Assembly: GCA_910576535.1 (NCBI GenBank)
Contig: CAJTKK010000014.1
Location: 1,259-65,258 of the forward strand
Length of the DNA: 64,000 bases
Source of the DNA: an uncultured Lachnospiraceae bacterium
Lineage (GTDB): Bacteria > Bacillota > Clostridia > Lachnospirales > Lachnospiraceae
Direction: 5' to 3'
Both the position numbers and the translations under genes were made by a program. Positions 49,444 through 58,054 of the stretch are shown here, in pieces (position 1 is the stretch's first letter; every line of letters begins with the position of its first letter). Below the pieces are notes generated by a model. The model ran no database searches, was not told the origin of the DNA, and worked only from the letters and a program-made list of their open reading frames with translations.

Positions 49444-50931
49444 ATGGATGTAGCCAAAAAAGAAACAAAAGTCCTTGCGGTGGACTTTGGCGCTTCCAGC
49501 GGCAGGGTTATGCTGGGAACCTATGACGGAAATAAAATTACGGTAGAGGAAATCCATCGTTTTTCCAATGATCCGGTTATTTTGAACGGCACGATGTATT
49601 GGGATGTGCTGCGGCTTTTCCATGAGATCAAACAAGGGCTGATCAAGGCAAAAGCTTATGGCAGTGTGGACAGCATAGGTGTGGATACCTGGGGCGTGGA
49701 TTTTGGCCTTTTGGATGAAAAAGGTTATCTGTTGGAGAATCCAGTGCATTACCGTGACAGCAGGACGGAAGGCATTTTGGAAAAAGGTTTTGCATTGATC
49801 CCAAGGGAACATTTCTACGAAATAACAGGCAACCAGTTTATGGAAATTAATACGGCATTCCAGCTTTTGGCATTAAAGGAACAGCGCCCGGAGCTTCTTG
49901 ACCGGGCGGACTGCCTGCTGCTGATGCCGGATTTGTTCAATTATTTCCTGTCGGGGGTAAAGAAAAGCGAAAGGTCTATTGTGTCTACGACGCAGATGAG
50001 CAATCCTCTGGAACCCGGCTGGGTGATGGAAGTAGCGGAGAAGTTCGGTATTCCGGAGAGGATTTTAACACAGGTAGCGCCTACCGGAACGCTTTTAGGA
50101 CCGGTCAGGAAAGAGATACAGGAAGAGCTTGGCATAGGGAATATGGATGTTATTGCGGTAGCAGGGCATGATACCCAGTGCGCTTTAACGGCAGTTCCTG
50201 CACAAGAAGATGACTTTATCTTTGTAAGCTGCGGTACATGGTCTTTGTTCGGAACGGAATTGGAAAAGCCTGTTTTGACGAAACAGTCGGAAGAGCTGAA
50301 TATTACCAACGAAACGGGAACTGACGGGAAGACTTCTTTTTTGAAGAATATTATTGGCTTATGGCTGATTCAGGAGAGCAGAAGACAATGGATTCGGGAA
50401 GGGAAAGAGTATAGCTTTTCCGAATTGGAGAAGCTGGCAGAGGCGGCGGAGCCGTTCCAAAGCTTCATTGATCCGGATGCGCCGGAATTCAGCCCTTCGG
50501 GCAATGTACCCAGACGGATTAGGGAATATTGCGAACGGACCGGGCAGAAGATACCTCAGACGGAAGGCGAAATTGTACGTTGCATAAACGAAAGCCTGGC
50601 GTTGAAATACCGTTATGCTTTAGAAGAAATTAAGGCATGTACCGGAAAGGATTATCATGCTATTCATATGGTAGGCGGCGGAATCCAGAGCAAACTTCTT
50701 TGCAAATTTACTGCGTATGCCAGCGGCATTCCTGTGATTGCAGGGCCGGTGGAAGCTACGGTATTTGGAAATATTGCTATCCAGCTCATGTCTAAAGGCG
50801 TGATTGAGGACTTGAAGGAAGCTAGAAAAGTGATTGCTAATTCAGAAGAGCCTAAGGTCTATGAACCAGTAGACGGGGATGAATGGAATAAGGCATATGC
50901 TTTCTATAAAAAGAATATTTTAAAGAAATAA
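49444..50931 (+). CDS. RhaB-like sugar kinase, probable L-fuculokinase
   Basis: A 495-residue FGGY kinase. By sequence it is of the rhamnulokinase type (VLAVDFGASSGRVMLG, SIGVDTWGVDFGLLD, NPVHYRDSRT, VAGHDTQCALTAVP, FVSCGTWSLFGTEL, IHMVGGGIQSKLLC). No rhaA isomerase is present, and the gene follows fucI by 17 bp, so L-fuculose to L-fuculose-1-phosphate is the likely reaction. RhaB-like enzymes are known to act on L-fuculose in several gut bacteria. Terminator follows. Confidence 0.9.
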   Translation: MDVAKKETKVLAVDFGASSGRVMLGTYDGNKITVEEIHRFSNDPVILNGTMYWDVLRLFHEIKQGLIKAKAYGSVDSIGVDTWGVDFGLLDEKGYLLENPVHYRDSRTEGILEKGFALIPREHFYEITGNQFMEINTAFQLLALKEQRPELLDRADCLLLMPDLFNYFLSGVKKSERSIVSTTQMSNPLEPGWVMEVAEKFGIPERILTQVAPTGTLLGPVRKEIQEELGIGNMDVIAVAGHDTQCALTAVPAQEDDFIFVSCGTWSLFGTELEKPVLTKQSEELNITNETGTDGKTSFLKNIIGLWLIQESRRQWIREGKEYSFSELEKLAEAAEPFQSFIDPDAPEFSPSGNVPRRIREYCERTGQKIPQTEGEIVRCINESLALKYRYALEEIKACTGKDYHAIHMVGGGIQSKLLCKFTAYASGIPVIAGPVEATVFGNIAIQLMSKGVIEDLKEARKVIANSEEPKVYEPVDGDEWNKAYAFYKKNILKK

Positions 50932-50938
50932 TGACCAG

Positions 50939-50975
50939 GGCTGGCCGGGATATTTTCCGGCCAGCTCTTTTTCCC
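50939..50975 (+). terminator. Terminator of the fucI operon
   Basis: GCTGGCCGG pairs with CCGGCCAGC around GATATTTT, followed by TCTTTTT. Confidence 0.88.
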
Positions 50976-50984
50976 TGATATTTA

Positions 50985-51013
50985 TTGACAGAAAAGTAAG
51001 GAAATGATAAGAT
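50985..51013 (+). promoter_or_regulatory. Probable promoter of tRNA-Leu
   Basis: TTGACA (50985-50990), 17-bp spacer, weak -10 TAAGAT (51008-51013), 44 bp before the tRNA. Confidence 0.55.
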
Positions 51014-51056
51014 ATCATACGTGGATATCCGGGGTATCATCAGATATCTGCCATAG

Positions 51057-51136
51057 GCGGAATTGATGGAATTGGCAGACATGCAAGATTTAGGTTCTTG
51101 TGGGCGACCGTGTGGGTTCAAATCCCACATTCCGCA
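51057..51136 (+). tRNA. tRNA-Leu(UAG)
   Basis: Long-variable-arm tRNA. Acceptor GCGGAAT pairs with ATTCCGC, anticodon loop ATTTAGG (anticodon TAG), T-loop GGTTCAAATCC, discriminator A. CCA is not encoded. Confidence 0.93.
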
Positions 51137-51140
51137 TAAG

Positions 51141-51176
51141 AGGAACGTTTCAAAGGAGCGTTCCTTTTGTTTTTGC
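51141..51176 (+). terminator. Terminator of tRNA-Leu
   Basis: AGGAACG pairs with CGTTCCT around about eleven bases, followed by TTTGTTTTT. Confidence 0.8.
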
Positions 51177-51271
51177 CTGTCCGGATGACCATAGAAGAAA
51201 TTCGACAAAAAAATTAAAAAAAATGAAAAAAAAGACTAGCTTTTTATAACAAATGGCGCTATACTATAAGT

Positions 51272-51338
51272 GGGTCGAGAGACCCATGTAAAATTCCCCT
51301 TTTACATTGTAGGCATCCATCTTTGATGGATGCCTTTT
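51272..51338 (+). ncRNA. Candidate small RNA with three hairpins
   Basis: A -10-like TATACT (51260-51265) precedes three closely packed stems. TGGGTC-GAGA-GACCCA (51271-51286) has a GNRA loop. ATGTAAAA (51286-51293) pairs with TTTTACAT (51300-51307). GGCATCCAT (51312-51320) pairs with ATGGATGCC (51326-51334), then TTTT. No good -35 box and no ORF are present. It is distinct from the downstream lipoprotein, which has its own start signals. I do not match it to a named family. Confidence 0.55.
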
Positions 51339-51406
51339 GCGTGTGCAAAAATTTATGAAAAAATGCTGTCCAGAAAATGGATTTCTATGTTGCTGCGTAA
51401 ATTTGG

Positions 51407-51435
51407 AAGACACCGCAGGGATTATCTGGTATAAT
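51407..51435 (+). promoter_or_regulatory. Probable promoter of the SH3/SGNH lipoprotein gene
   Basis: AAGACA (51407-51412), 17-bp spacer, TATAAT (51430-51435), about 50 bp before the RBS. Confidence 0.5.
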
Positions 51436-51493
51436 AAACATGTTTCTTATTTTTTATAAAATATGCATAACTTAAAAAGGAGCAAGGTGAAAA

Positions 51494-52537
51494 ATGAAAA
51501 AAAGGTTTGTAATGCTGGCTCTCATTTTATCGCTGGCCTTTGCAGGATGCGGGAGCGGGGCAGCGGGAAGTGTGCAGGCGCAAGTACGGAAGACGGATGG
51601 GGAAATAACAGAAGAGAAGGCGGAAGAAAGGAATATACAAGAGGAGGAATGGAGCGCCGGTACGGAAAAACGGACAATGACAAAAGCGGGAAGCAAGGGT
51701 CAGGGTACGGAGAAAACAGGAATGGCGGAAAAAGAAAAGGAAGAGGAAACGGAACCGCTGGAATATACAGTAAATAGCTTTGAGGAAGAGAAGACAATGT
51801 ATGCCACAAGCCCGGTCAATGTCAGAAAAGGGCCTTCCACCAGTTTTGAAAGAATAGGAGGACTAGGGCGCGGGCAGGAAGTTACGGCCACAGGACAGGC
51901 GGATACGGGATGGTATGAAATTGAATATGACGAAAATATAGCTTATGTCAGCGGCAAATACCTTCAGGAGGAAAAACCGGCGGCTCCTGAAGCGGAACCG
52001 GAAAACCAGCAGCAGGGAGCGCAGGCCAAGCAACCGGCCGCGGAAGCAAAAAATGTTTCTGGAGTGATTCTGGTAGGGGATTCCAGGTTTGTGCAGATGC
52101 AGTCATATGCGGGTGAAAATAGCTGTACATGGATTGCAGAAAGCGGCAAAGGATATCAGTGGTTTTATGATAATGCGGTAGCGCGGATCGACGCCTGCGT
52201 CGGGAAAGGCTCTAAGATTTTAATAAACCTTGGCGTAAATGATCCGGGGAACATCAATCATTATTTGGAACTTGTCAATGCAAAGGCGGCGGAATGGGCA
52301 GGAAAAGGGGCGAAAGTATATTATGCTTCCGTCAACCCGGTATGGGATAATCCTTATGTGACAGAAGAACAGGTGCAATATTTTAACAGCCAGATGCAAA
52401 ACGGGTTAAGCGGGGATATACAATGGATAGACAGTCACAGCTATCTTAATTCGATAGGGTATAAGCTGGTGGACGGACTGCATTTTAACGCGGAGACATA
52501 CCAGAATTTGTATGCGTATTATATGAGCTGTCTGTAA
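51494..52537 (+). CDS. SH3-domain, SGNH-hydrolase-like lipoprotein
   Basis: A 347-residue exported lipoprotein: signal peptide KRFVMLALILSLAFAGCGSG (lipobox FAGC), a charged low-complexity stretch to ~95, a bacterial SH3 domain (YATSPVNVRKGPSTSFERIG ... YVSGKYLQEE), an Ala/Gln linker, and a C-terminal SGNH/GDSL-like domain with nucleophile Ser in ILVGDSRFVQM, ILINLGVNDPGN, and the Asp/His pair in LVDGLHFNAETY. A role in cell-wall or glycan deacylation is inferred. RBS AAGGAGCAAGG. Confidence 0.85.
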   Translation: MKKRFVMLALILSLAFAGCGSGAAGSVQAQVRKTDGEITEEKAEERNIQEEEWSAGTEKRTMTKAGSKGQGTEKTGMAEKEKEEETEPLEYTVNSFEEEKTMYATSPVNVRKGPSTSFERIGGLGRGQEVTATGQADTGWYEIEYDENIAYVSGKYLQEEKPAAPEAEPENQQQGAQAKQPAAEAKNVSGVILVGDSRFVQMQSYAGENSCTWIAESGKGYQWFYDNAVARIDACVGKGSKILINLGVNDPGNINHYLELVNAKAAEWAGKGAKVYYASVNPVWDNPYVTEEQVQYFNSQMQNGLSGDIQWIDSHSYLNSIGYKLVDGLHFNAETYQNLYAYYMSCL

Positions 52538-52562
52538 GCAGAGGGAACCGTGAGAAAAGAAC

Positions 52563-52591
52563 TTGTGCTTGCACTATGAATCTGCTATAAT
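52563..52591 (+). promoter_or_regulatory. Sigma-A promoter of the phosphofructokinase gene
   Basis: TTGTGC (52563-52568), 17-bp spacer, TATAAT (52586-52591) with an upstream TGC (extended -10). Confidence 0.65.
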
Positions 52592-52672
52592 TTGGTGTGG
52601 TAATTGGCTGTACGCGAAAAGGTACAGTTGGAATATGAAATAAAGAAATAATAAGAAAAAGGAGAGATAACG

Positions 52673-53902
52673 ATGAAAGGAAACATTGTTGTTGGACAAT
52701 CCGGCGGGCCTACAGCCGTAATTAACTCATCGGTAGCTGGCGTATATGCAGCGGCAAAGAAGCTGGGCGTAAAAAAAGTATATGGTATGGTACATGGTAT
52801 TCAGGGCTTTTTGCAGGACAACCTTTGCGATCTGGATGAATATCTTGCAGACGAGACGGGTATTGAACTGTTAAAGAGGACTCCTTCTGCATTTTTAGGT
52901 TCCTGCCGTTTTAAAATGCCTAAAATCGAAGGCCATGAAGAAGTATATGAAAAAGTATTTGAAATCATGGAAAAGCATGACATTGAATGCCTGTTCTATG
53001 CAGGGGGCAATGATTCCATGGATACCGTAAAAATGTTGTCCGATTATGCGGCAGCCCATAATAAACCTCAAAGATTTATGGGTGTTCCGAAGACGATTGA
53101 CAATGACCTCCCGATTACAGACCACTGCCCGGGGTATGGTTCTGCAGCAAAATATATCGCTGCCAGCCTGAAAGAAATTATCCGTGACAATGAATCCTTT
53201 GGCGTAGAAAAGCCTACCGTATGCCTGGTTGAAATCATGGGCCGTCATGCAGGATGGCTGACTGCGGCAGCCGCATTGGCAAAAGGAGAGGACTGCAGCG
53301 GCGTAGACGCTATTTATTTACCGGAAGTGACTTTTGACGTAGATAAATTCATGGCAAAAGTAAAAGACCTGGCTGCAACAAAACATTCCGTGGTAATCGC
53401 GGTATCGGAAGGGGTATCTTTGGCAGACGGCCGTTTTGTATGCGAGCTGGCGGATGCAGATAAAAAGGTAGATGCTTTCGGTCATAAGCAATTGTCCGGC
53501 ACGGCAGCTTATCTTGCTTCTTTAGTAGCTGCAGAGACAGGGCTTAAGACCCGTGCGGTAGAATTTTCTACTTTGCAGCGTGCTGCAACCCATCTGGCTT
53601 CTTTGACGGATATTAATGAAGCGTTCCAGGTTGGTTATGATGCAGTTATGGCAGCGGAAGAAGGTAAAACCGGCATGATGATTACTCTTGACAGAAATGG
53701 GGATGACCCGTACCAGTGCGGCACAAGCGCATATGATATCCATGCCATTGCCAACGTGGAAAGACCGGTTCCGGCAGAATGGATTACAGAAGATGGATGC
53801 GGGCTGAACGAGGGCTATGAAAAATATGCAAGGCCGCTGATTATGGGCGAATTACAGCCGCTCTTTGTAAACGGGCTCCCGAGACATCTTGTAAGAAAAT
53901 AA
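52673..53902 (+). CDS. 6-phosphofructokinase, probably PPi-dependent
   Basis: A 409-residue phosphofructokinase of the long group. The phosphoryl-donor loop reads AGGNDSMDTV (Asp after GGN in place of the Gly-Ser of ATP enzymes) and MGVPKTIDNDL carries the Lys typical of PPi enzymes. Others: GQSGGPTAVINSS, GSCRF, MGRHAGWL, RAVEFSTLQRAATH. It phosphorylates fructose-6-phosphate, probably with pyrophosphate. Strong terminator follows. PPi dependence is inferred from the motif. Confidence 0.92.
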   Translation: MKGNIVVGQSGGPTAVINSSVAGVYAAAKKLGVKKVYGMVHGIQGFLQDNLCDLDEYLADETGIELLKRTPSAFLGSCRFKMPKIEGHEEVYEKVFEIMEKHDIECLFYAGGNDSMDTVKMLSDYAAAHNKPQRFMGVPKTIDNDLPITDHCPGYGSAAKYIAASLKEIIRDNESFGVEKPTVCLVEIMGRHAGWLTAAAALAKGEDCSGVDAIYLPEVTFDVDKFMAKVKDLAATKHSVVIAVSEGVSLADGRFVCELADADKKVDAFGHKQLSGTAAYLASLVAAETGLKTRAVEFSTLQRAATHLASLTDINEAFQVGYDAVMAAEEGKTGMMITLDRNGDDPYQCGTSAYDIHAIANVERPVPAEWITEDGCGLNEGYEKYARPLIMGELQPLFVNGLPRHLVRK

Positions 53903-53930
53903 ATTTAAAACAGTTTTCAGGAATAGAAAA

Positions 53931-53966
53931 AGAACTGGCATGAAGAATCATGCCGGTTTTTTTTAT
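53931..53966 (+). terminator. Rho-independent terminator
   Basis: AACTGGCATG pairs with CATGCCGGTT (one G-T) around AAGAAT, then eight T's. Confidence 0.88.
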
Positions 53967-54146
53967 CTTAAAGAAAAATCCTTTGTCAGGAGGATATAAA
54001 TTGGAAAAGAATGAAAGGTTTTCAGGGGATGCGCGTTCTGCACAAAATGAAGATGGCGGATGACATGCACAAGGAGAATGGGGAGGCATATTTATAATGT
54101 GACAGGGTGTCACGGTTCATAAGATGGATGAAGAGTGGAGGAGCGT

Positions 54147-54980
54147 ATGGCGGAGTATGATATTGCAGTAATAGGCGGGGATAAGCGTACGGCCTACATG
54201 ATACCCTTTTTTATGGAAAGGGGATATCGTGTAACCGGATACAAAATATACCGTAGAAACGATATGGAAATAGAAATGGATGGATATGCAGATTCCCTAA
54301 AACAGGCGGTGGAGTCTGCGGAAGTGATTGTGGGGGGGATTCCTATTGAAAAAAAGGGGATTGTCAATTTAAAGGAATTGTCCAGGCATATCAGAAAATG
54401 CCATAAAATATTTGGAGGGGTGATACCAGAGGCATTCCGGCAGGAGTGCAGCGAAAGGGGAATTGCCTGTTTTGATTTTATGAAAGAGGAAAGCATTGCC
54501 ATTTTCAATGCGGTGGCCACTGCGGAAGGGGCTATATTGGAAGCCCTGCTTCATAAGCAGACGAATATACATCACAGCAAAACTTTGGTATTGGGTTACG
54601 GGAGATGCGGCAAAGTGTTATGCGGGAAACTAAAAGGCTTATCCGCCTATGTGACTGTCTGCGGGAATCACAGCGCAGAATTGGCATTAGCGGAAGCATT
54701 TGGGATGGAAACGCTGCCGCTTAAGCATTTAAGGGAGAAAATCGGGGAATTTGAATATATATATAATACGGTGCCGGCGCTTGTGTTGGACGAGGGAATT
54801 TTAGAAAAGGCGGATAAGGATGCCCTTATTATTGACATTGCTTCGGGAAGGGGCGGCCTGGATTATGAAGAGGCGGAGAAAAGACAGCTAAAAGCGCTGC
54901 ATTGCCTTGGCCTGCCGGGGAAATATGCCGGAAAAATATCAGCAAAGCGCCTGTCTGAATATGTGATCGGCAAACTGTAA
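54147..54980 (+). CDS. dpaA: Dipicolinate synthase subunit A
   Basis: A 277-residue Rossmann-fold subunit (SpoVFA) that, with subunit B, oxidises dihydrodipicolinate-derived precursor to dipicolinic acid in the mother cell, for loading into the spore core. Motifs: YDIAVIGGDKRTAYMIPFFM, VIVGGIPIEKKG, FGGVIPEAFR, KTLVLGYGRCGKVLCGKLKG, IIDIASGRGGLDYE, CLGLPGKYA. ATG 54147 follows GTGGAGGAG; the upstream GTG (54135) overlaps that RBS. A short hairpin (GTGACA-GGG-TGTCAC) lies upstream. Confidence 0.93.
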   Translation: MAEYDIAVIGGDKRTAYMIPFFMERGYRVTGYKIYRRNDMEIEMDGYADSLKQAVESAEVIVGGIPIEKKGIVNLKELSRHIRKCHKIFGGVIPEAFRQECSERGIACFDFMKEESIAIFNAVATAEGAILEALLHKQTNIHHSKTLVLGYGRCGKVLCGKLKGLSAYVTVCGNHSAELALAEAFGMETLPLKHLREKIGEFEYIYNTVPALVLDEGILEKADKDALIIDIASGRGGLDYEEAEKRQLKALHCLGLPGKYAGKISAKRLSEYVIGKL

Positions 54981-55102
54981 CTGTTATTGCAGTATTTTTC
55001 CATTATTACGGGCGGCTGCAGATAACGAAAAGTAGAAGATGGACAGTGAACTTACCGGTTTTGCAGGCGCCTGCCGCATCAAAAAGAAAGGTATGATATG
55101 TT

Positions 55103-55681
55103 ATGGAATTAAAAGGGAAAAAAATAGGAATTGCATTTAGCGGTTCCTTTTGTACTTTTGATAAGGTTTTCCGTGAACTGGAACATTTGAAGGAAGCGGG
55201 GGCAGAGATATACCCTATTTTTTCCGGCGCGGCAATAAGCATAGAAAGCCGGTTTGGGAAACCCGGTGAATTTCTGAAACGTGCCGGGGAAATTGCGGGA
55301 AGAGAACCTATCTGCGGTATTGAAGAAGCAGAGCCGATTGGGCCAAAAGGCTATCTGGATCTTTTGGCGATTATCCCTTGCACGGGGAATACGGCGGCAA
55401 AGCTGGCCAACGGGATTACGGATACAGCCGTACTGATGGCGGCAAAGGCACATCTTAGAAACGGGAAACCGCTTGTCATTTTTATTTCCACGAATGATGG
55501 GCTCGGGGCAAATATGAAGAATATCGGAATGCTGATGAATGCAAAGAATATTTACTTTGTGCCGTTTGGGCAGGATGATGCGGAGAAAAAACCAAATTCC
55601 CTTGTAGCGCATTGCGATAAAATTATTCCTACATTGGAAATGGCATTGGAGGGGCAGCAGATACAGCCGCTGCTGGTTTGA
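55103..55681 (+). CDS. dpaB: Dipicolinate synthase subunit B
   Basis: A 192-residue flavoprotein-like subunit (SpoVFB): KKIGIAFSGSFCTFDKVFRE, IYPIFSGAAIS, SRFGKPGEF, LAIIPCTGNTAAKLANGITD, VIFISTNDGLGANMKNIGML, NIYFVPFGQDD. It acts with DpaA, 122 bp upstream. The aspartokinase and semialdehyde dehydrogenase genes that follow spoVF in Bacillus are absent here. RBS AAAGGTATG before ATG 55103. Confidence 0.93.
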   Translation: MELKGKKIGIAFSGSFCTFDKVFRELEHLKEAGAEIYPIFSGAAISIESRFGKPGEFLKRAGEIAGREPICGIEEAEPIGPKGYLDLLAIIPCTGNTAAKLANGITDTAVLMAAKAHLRNGKPLVIFISTNDGLGANMKNIGMLMNAKNIYFVPFGQDDAEKKPNSLVAHCDKIIPTLEMALEGQQIQPLLV

Positions 55682-55758
55682 AAAAGGGGAAAAGACACAT
55701 TGACGGAAAAGTTTTGAAACAGGGTTGAAACGGAAAATAATTTTATGCGGAGGAGCCT

Positions 55759-57612
55759 ATGTGCGGGATTGCAGGTTTTTTTAATTGTAAAGAGGACTAC
55801 AGGGCTGGGGAAGGGGAGAAAAAATGGGAAAATGTCTTGCGGAGGATGAACCGGGAGCAGAAGCATAGAGGGCCGGATGAGGATGGATTGTTTCTGGGAA
55901 AACACTGCGGCCTCGCGCATGTACGGCTTTCCATTATTGATTTGCTGGCCGGGAAACAGCCGATGATACGCAGGGAAGGGGAGAATGAGTGGGCCATTGT
56001 ATATAATGGGGAAATATATAATATGGGAATACTGAGGAAGGAACTGGAAACGGAGGGGGAACAGTTCATTACGGACAGCGATACGGAAGTGATTCTGGCA
56101 GGATATATCCGTCATGGGGCGGATTTTGTAAAGCGGTTGAACGGAATTTTTGCTTTTGGGATATGGGACGGCAGGCTGCAAAAGCTTTTTCTGTTCCGGG
56201 ACAGGGCAGGGGTAAAACCTTGTTTTTATATGAAATTGGAAGATACGGTTGTTTTTTCCTCGGAGATCAAGGGGATTTTCTGTTTTCCGGGGACACAGCC
56301 GGCAGTGGATAAAGAAGGGCTTTGCGAAGCGCTGGGGCTTGGGCCGGCGAAGACCTATGGAAAAGGGGTATTTCAGGACGTTTTCGAGGTGCTGCCGGGG
56401 CATTTCCTGGAATGCGGCGAAACATGCCAGGAACATTGTTATTGGAAGCTGGAAAGCCGGCCGCATGAGGAGAGCTGGGAAGAAACCGTTGAGAAGATGC
56501 AATATTTGGTGGAGGATGCAGTGAAAATGCAGATGCTGTCGGATGTGCCTATCTGCACCTTCCTTTCAGGCGGGGTGGACAGCAGCCTTGTGACGGCAAT
56601 CTGCAGTAAGGAGCTGCGCAGACAGGGAAAATGGCTGGATACGTATTCTTTTGATTTTAAGGATAATGATATCAATTTTAAAGCCAATGCCTTTCAGCCA
56701 TCCCAGGACCGGCCTTGGGTGGATAAGGTAAAAGATTACGCAAAAACAAGGCATTGCTATTTGGAATGCAGGAATGAGGAACTATATGATTATTTATTCG
56801 AGGCGGTAAGGGCGAGGGATTTGCCTTGTATGGCAGATGTGGAGTCTTCCATGCTTTATTTCTGCAAAAAGGTAGCGGCGCATCATAAAGTAACCCTTAC
56901 CGGGGAGTGCGCGGATGAGATTTTCGGGGGATATCCCTGGTTCCATAAAAAGGAATGTTTTGAGGCGGATATTTTTCCCTGGTCCATGGATTTTGAACCC
57001 AGGACAATGCTGCTAAGGGATGAAGTGAAAAGGGAATTGCCAATACGGGAATATGCAAAAGAGGCTTATGATAGGACAATAGCGGAGACGCCGGTTCTGG
57101 AGGGGGAATGCCGGGAGGAAAGAAGGCGCAGGGAAATTTCTTACCTGAATCTCAGATGGTTTATGCAGACGCTGTTAGACCGGATGGACCGTACCAGTAT
57201 GCATACAGGGCTGGAAGCAAGGGTTCCTTTTGCCGATCACCGGATTATCGAATATGCATGGAATGTCCCCTGGGATATGAAGTACCGTGGCGGGATTGTA
57301 AAAGCATTGCTGAGGGCGGCGGGACAGGAACATCTGCCGGAGGAAGTCCTTTACCGTAAGAAAAGCCCTTATCCGAAAACTTATGACCCCGCTTACGAAC
57401 AGCTTGTCCGCAGACATATGCTGGAAGTGGCCGAAGATTCCAATGCTCCGTTGAATAGTTTGATAGACGGGGAAAAAGTGAAAAAATTTATGGATATGCC
57501 TTCGGATTATGCAAGACCGTTTTATGGGCAGCTCATGGCCGGCCCCCAGCTTTTGGCATATCTTCTGCAGATTAATTATTGGCTGAAACATTATAGGATC
57601 AGGCTGGTGTAA
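55759..57612 (+). CDS. asnB: Asparagine synthase (glutamine-hydrolysing)
   Basis: A 617-residue two-domain enzyme making Asn from Asp, Gln and ATP. The N-terminal class II amidotransferase begins MCGIAGFFN with nucleophile Cys2 (KHRGPDEDG, YNGEIYN follow). The C-terminal synthetase has the PPi loop FLSGGVDSSLV, GECADEIFGGYPWF and LDRMDRTSMHTGLEARVPFA. RBS GGAGGAG before ATG 55759. It precedes the valS leader. Confidence 0.95.
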   Translation: MCGIAGFFNCKEDYRAGEGEKKWENVLRRMNREQKHRGPDEDGLFLGKHCGLAHVRLSIIDLLAGKQPMIRREGENEWAIVYNGEIYNMGILRKELETEGEQFITDSDTEVILAGYIRHGADFVKRLNGIFAFGIWDGRLQKLFLFRDRAGVKPCFYMKLEDTVVFSSEIKGIFCFPGTQPAVDKEGLCEALGLGPAKTYGKGVFQDVFEVLPGHFLECGETCQEHCYWKLESRPHEESWEETVEKMQYLVEDAVKMQMLSDVPICTFLSGGVDSSLVTAICSKELRRQGKWLDTYSFDFKDNDINFKANAFQPSQDRPWVDKVKDYAKTRHCYLECRNEELYDYLFEAVRARDLPCMADVESSMLYFCKKVAAHHKVTLTGECADEIFGGYPWFHKKECFEADIFPWSMDFEPRTMLLRDEVKRELPIREYAKEAYDRTIAETPVLEGECREERRRREISYLNLRWFMQTLLDRMDRTSMHTGLEARVPFADHRIIEYAWNVPWDMKYRGGIVKALLRAAGQEHLPEEVLYRKKSPYPKTYDPAYEQLVRRHMLEVAEDSNAPLNSLIDGEKVKKFMDMPSDYARPFYGQLMAGPQLLAYLLQINYWLKHYRIRLV

Positions 57613-57664
57613 AGAAATTCACAGAAGGCTATAGGATGTATGGGGAAATGATAGAGGAAATCTC

Positions 57665-57693
57665 TTGACAAAGCGCCGTTTCTGGATTATATT
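57665..57693 (+). promoter_or_regulatory. Sigma-A promoter of the valS T-box transcript
   Basis: TTGACA (57665-57670), 17-bp spacer, TATATT (57688-57693). Confidence 0.8.
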
Positions 57694-57760
57694 ATAAAAC
57701 AACGATTAAGGTTCAGATCATATCGTAACAGTAAGTTAAGAATATCCAAAAGGTAGCGAA

Positions 57761-58017
57761 AAAGAGGAGTACGCATAGCCCCTTAAAAGAGAGAATAGCC
57801 CGCTGGCTGAAAGGCTGTTTGAAGAAAGGAATGCGGAAGGTAGCTTTGGAACCGGGAAGCGGAAAACAGGAAGAAGAGATTTTTGCCATGCAAGTAGGTT
57901 TCCACGATTGATCCCCGTTATAGGATCAGGTCTGATAGGACTGGAGAGTAAAAAGAAAGGTGGTACCGCGTAAATGACGCCCTTTGCTGATAATCATATC
58001 GGCAAAGGGTTTTTTTG
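57761..58017 (+). promoter_or_regulatory. T-box leader of valS
   Basis: A long leader begins AAAGAGGAGTACGC. The T-box core AAAGGTGGTACCGCG lies at 57956-57970 and pairs with an uncharged tRNA end. A terminator follows (GCCCTTTGC 57979-57987 with GCAAAGGG 58002-58009, then T's). Uncharged tRNA-Val should favour the antiterminator and valS expression. I could not fix the specifier codon by eye. Confidence 0.92.
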
Positions 58018-58054
58018 CTTTATCGTAAACTGAAAGGAAAGAAGGAGAGGCATT

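Noticed and set aside
49444..50931. Naming the kinase rhaB and inferring a rhamnose pathway
   Set aside because: There is no rhamnose isomerase or rhamnulose aldolase; the isomerase beside it is FucI, so fuculose is the better substrate call.
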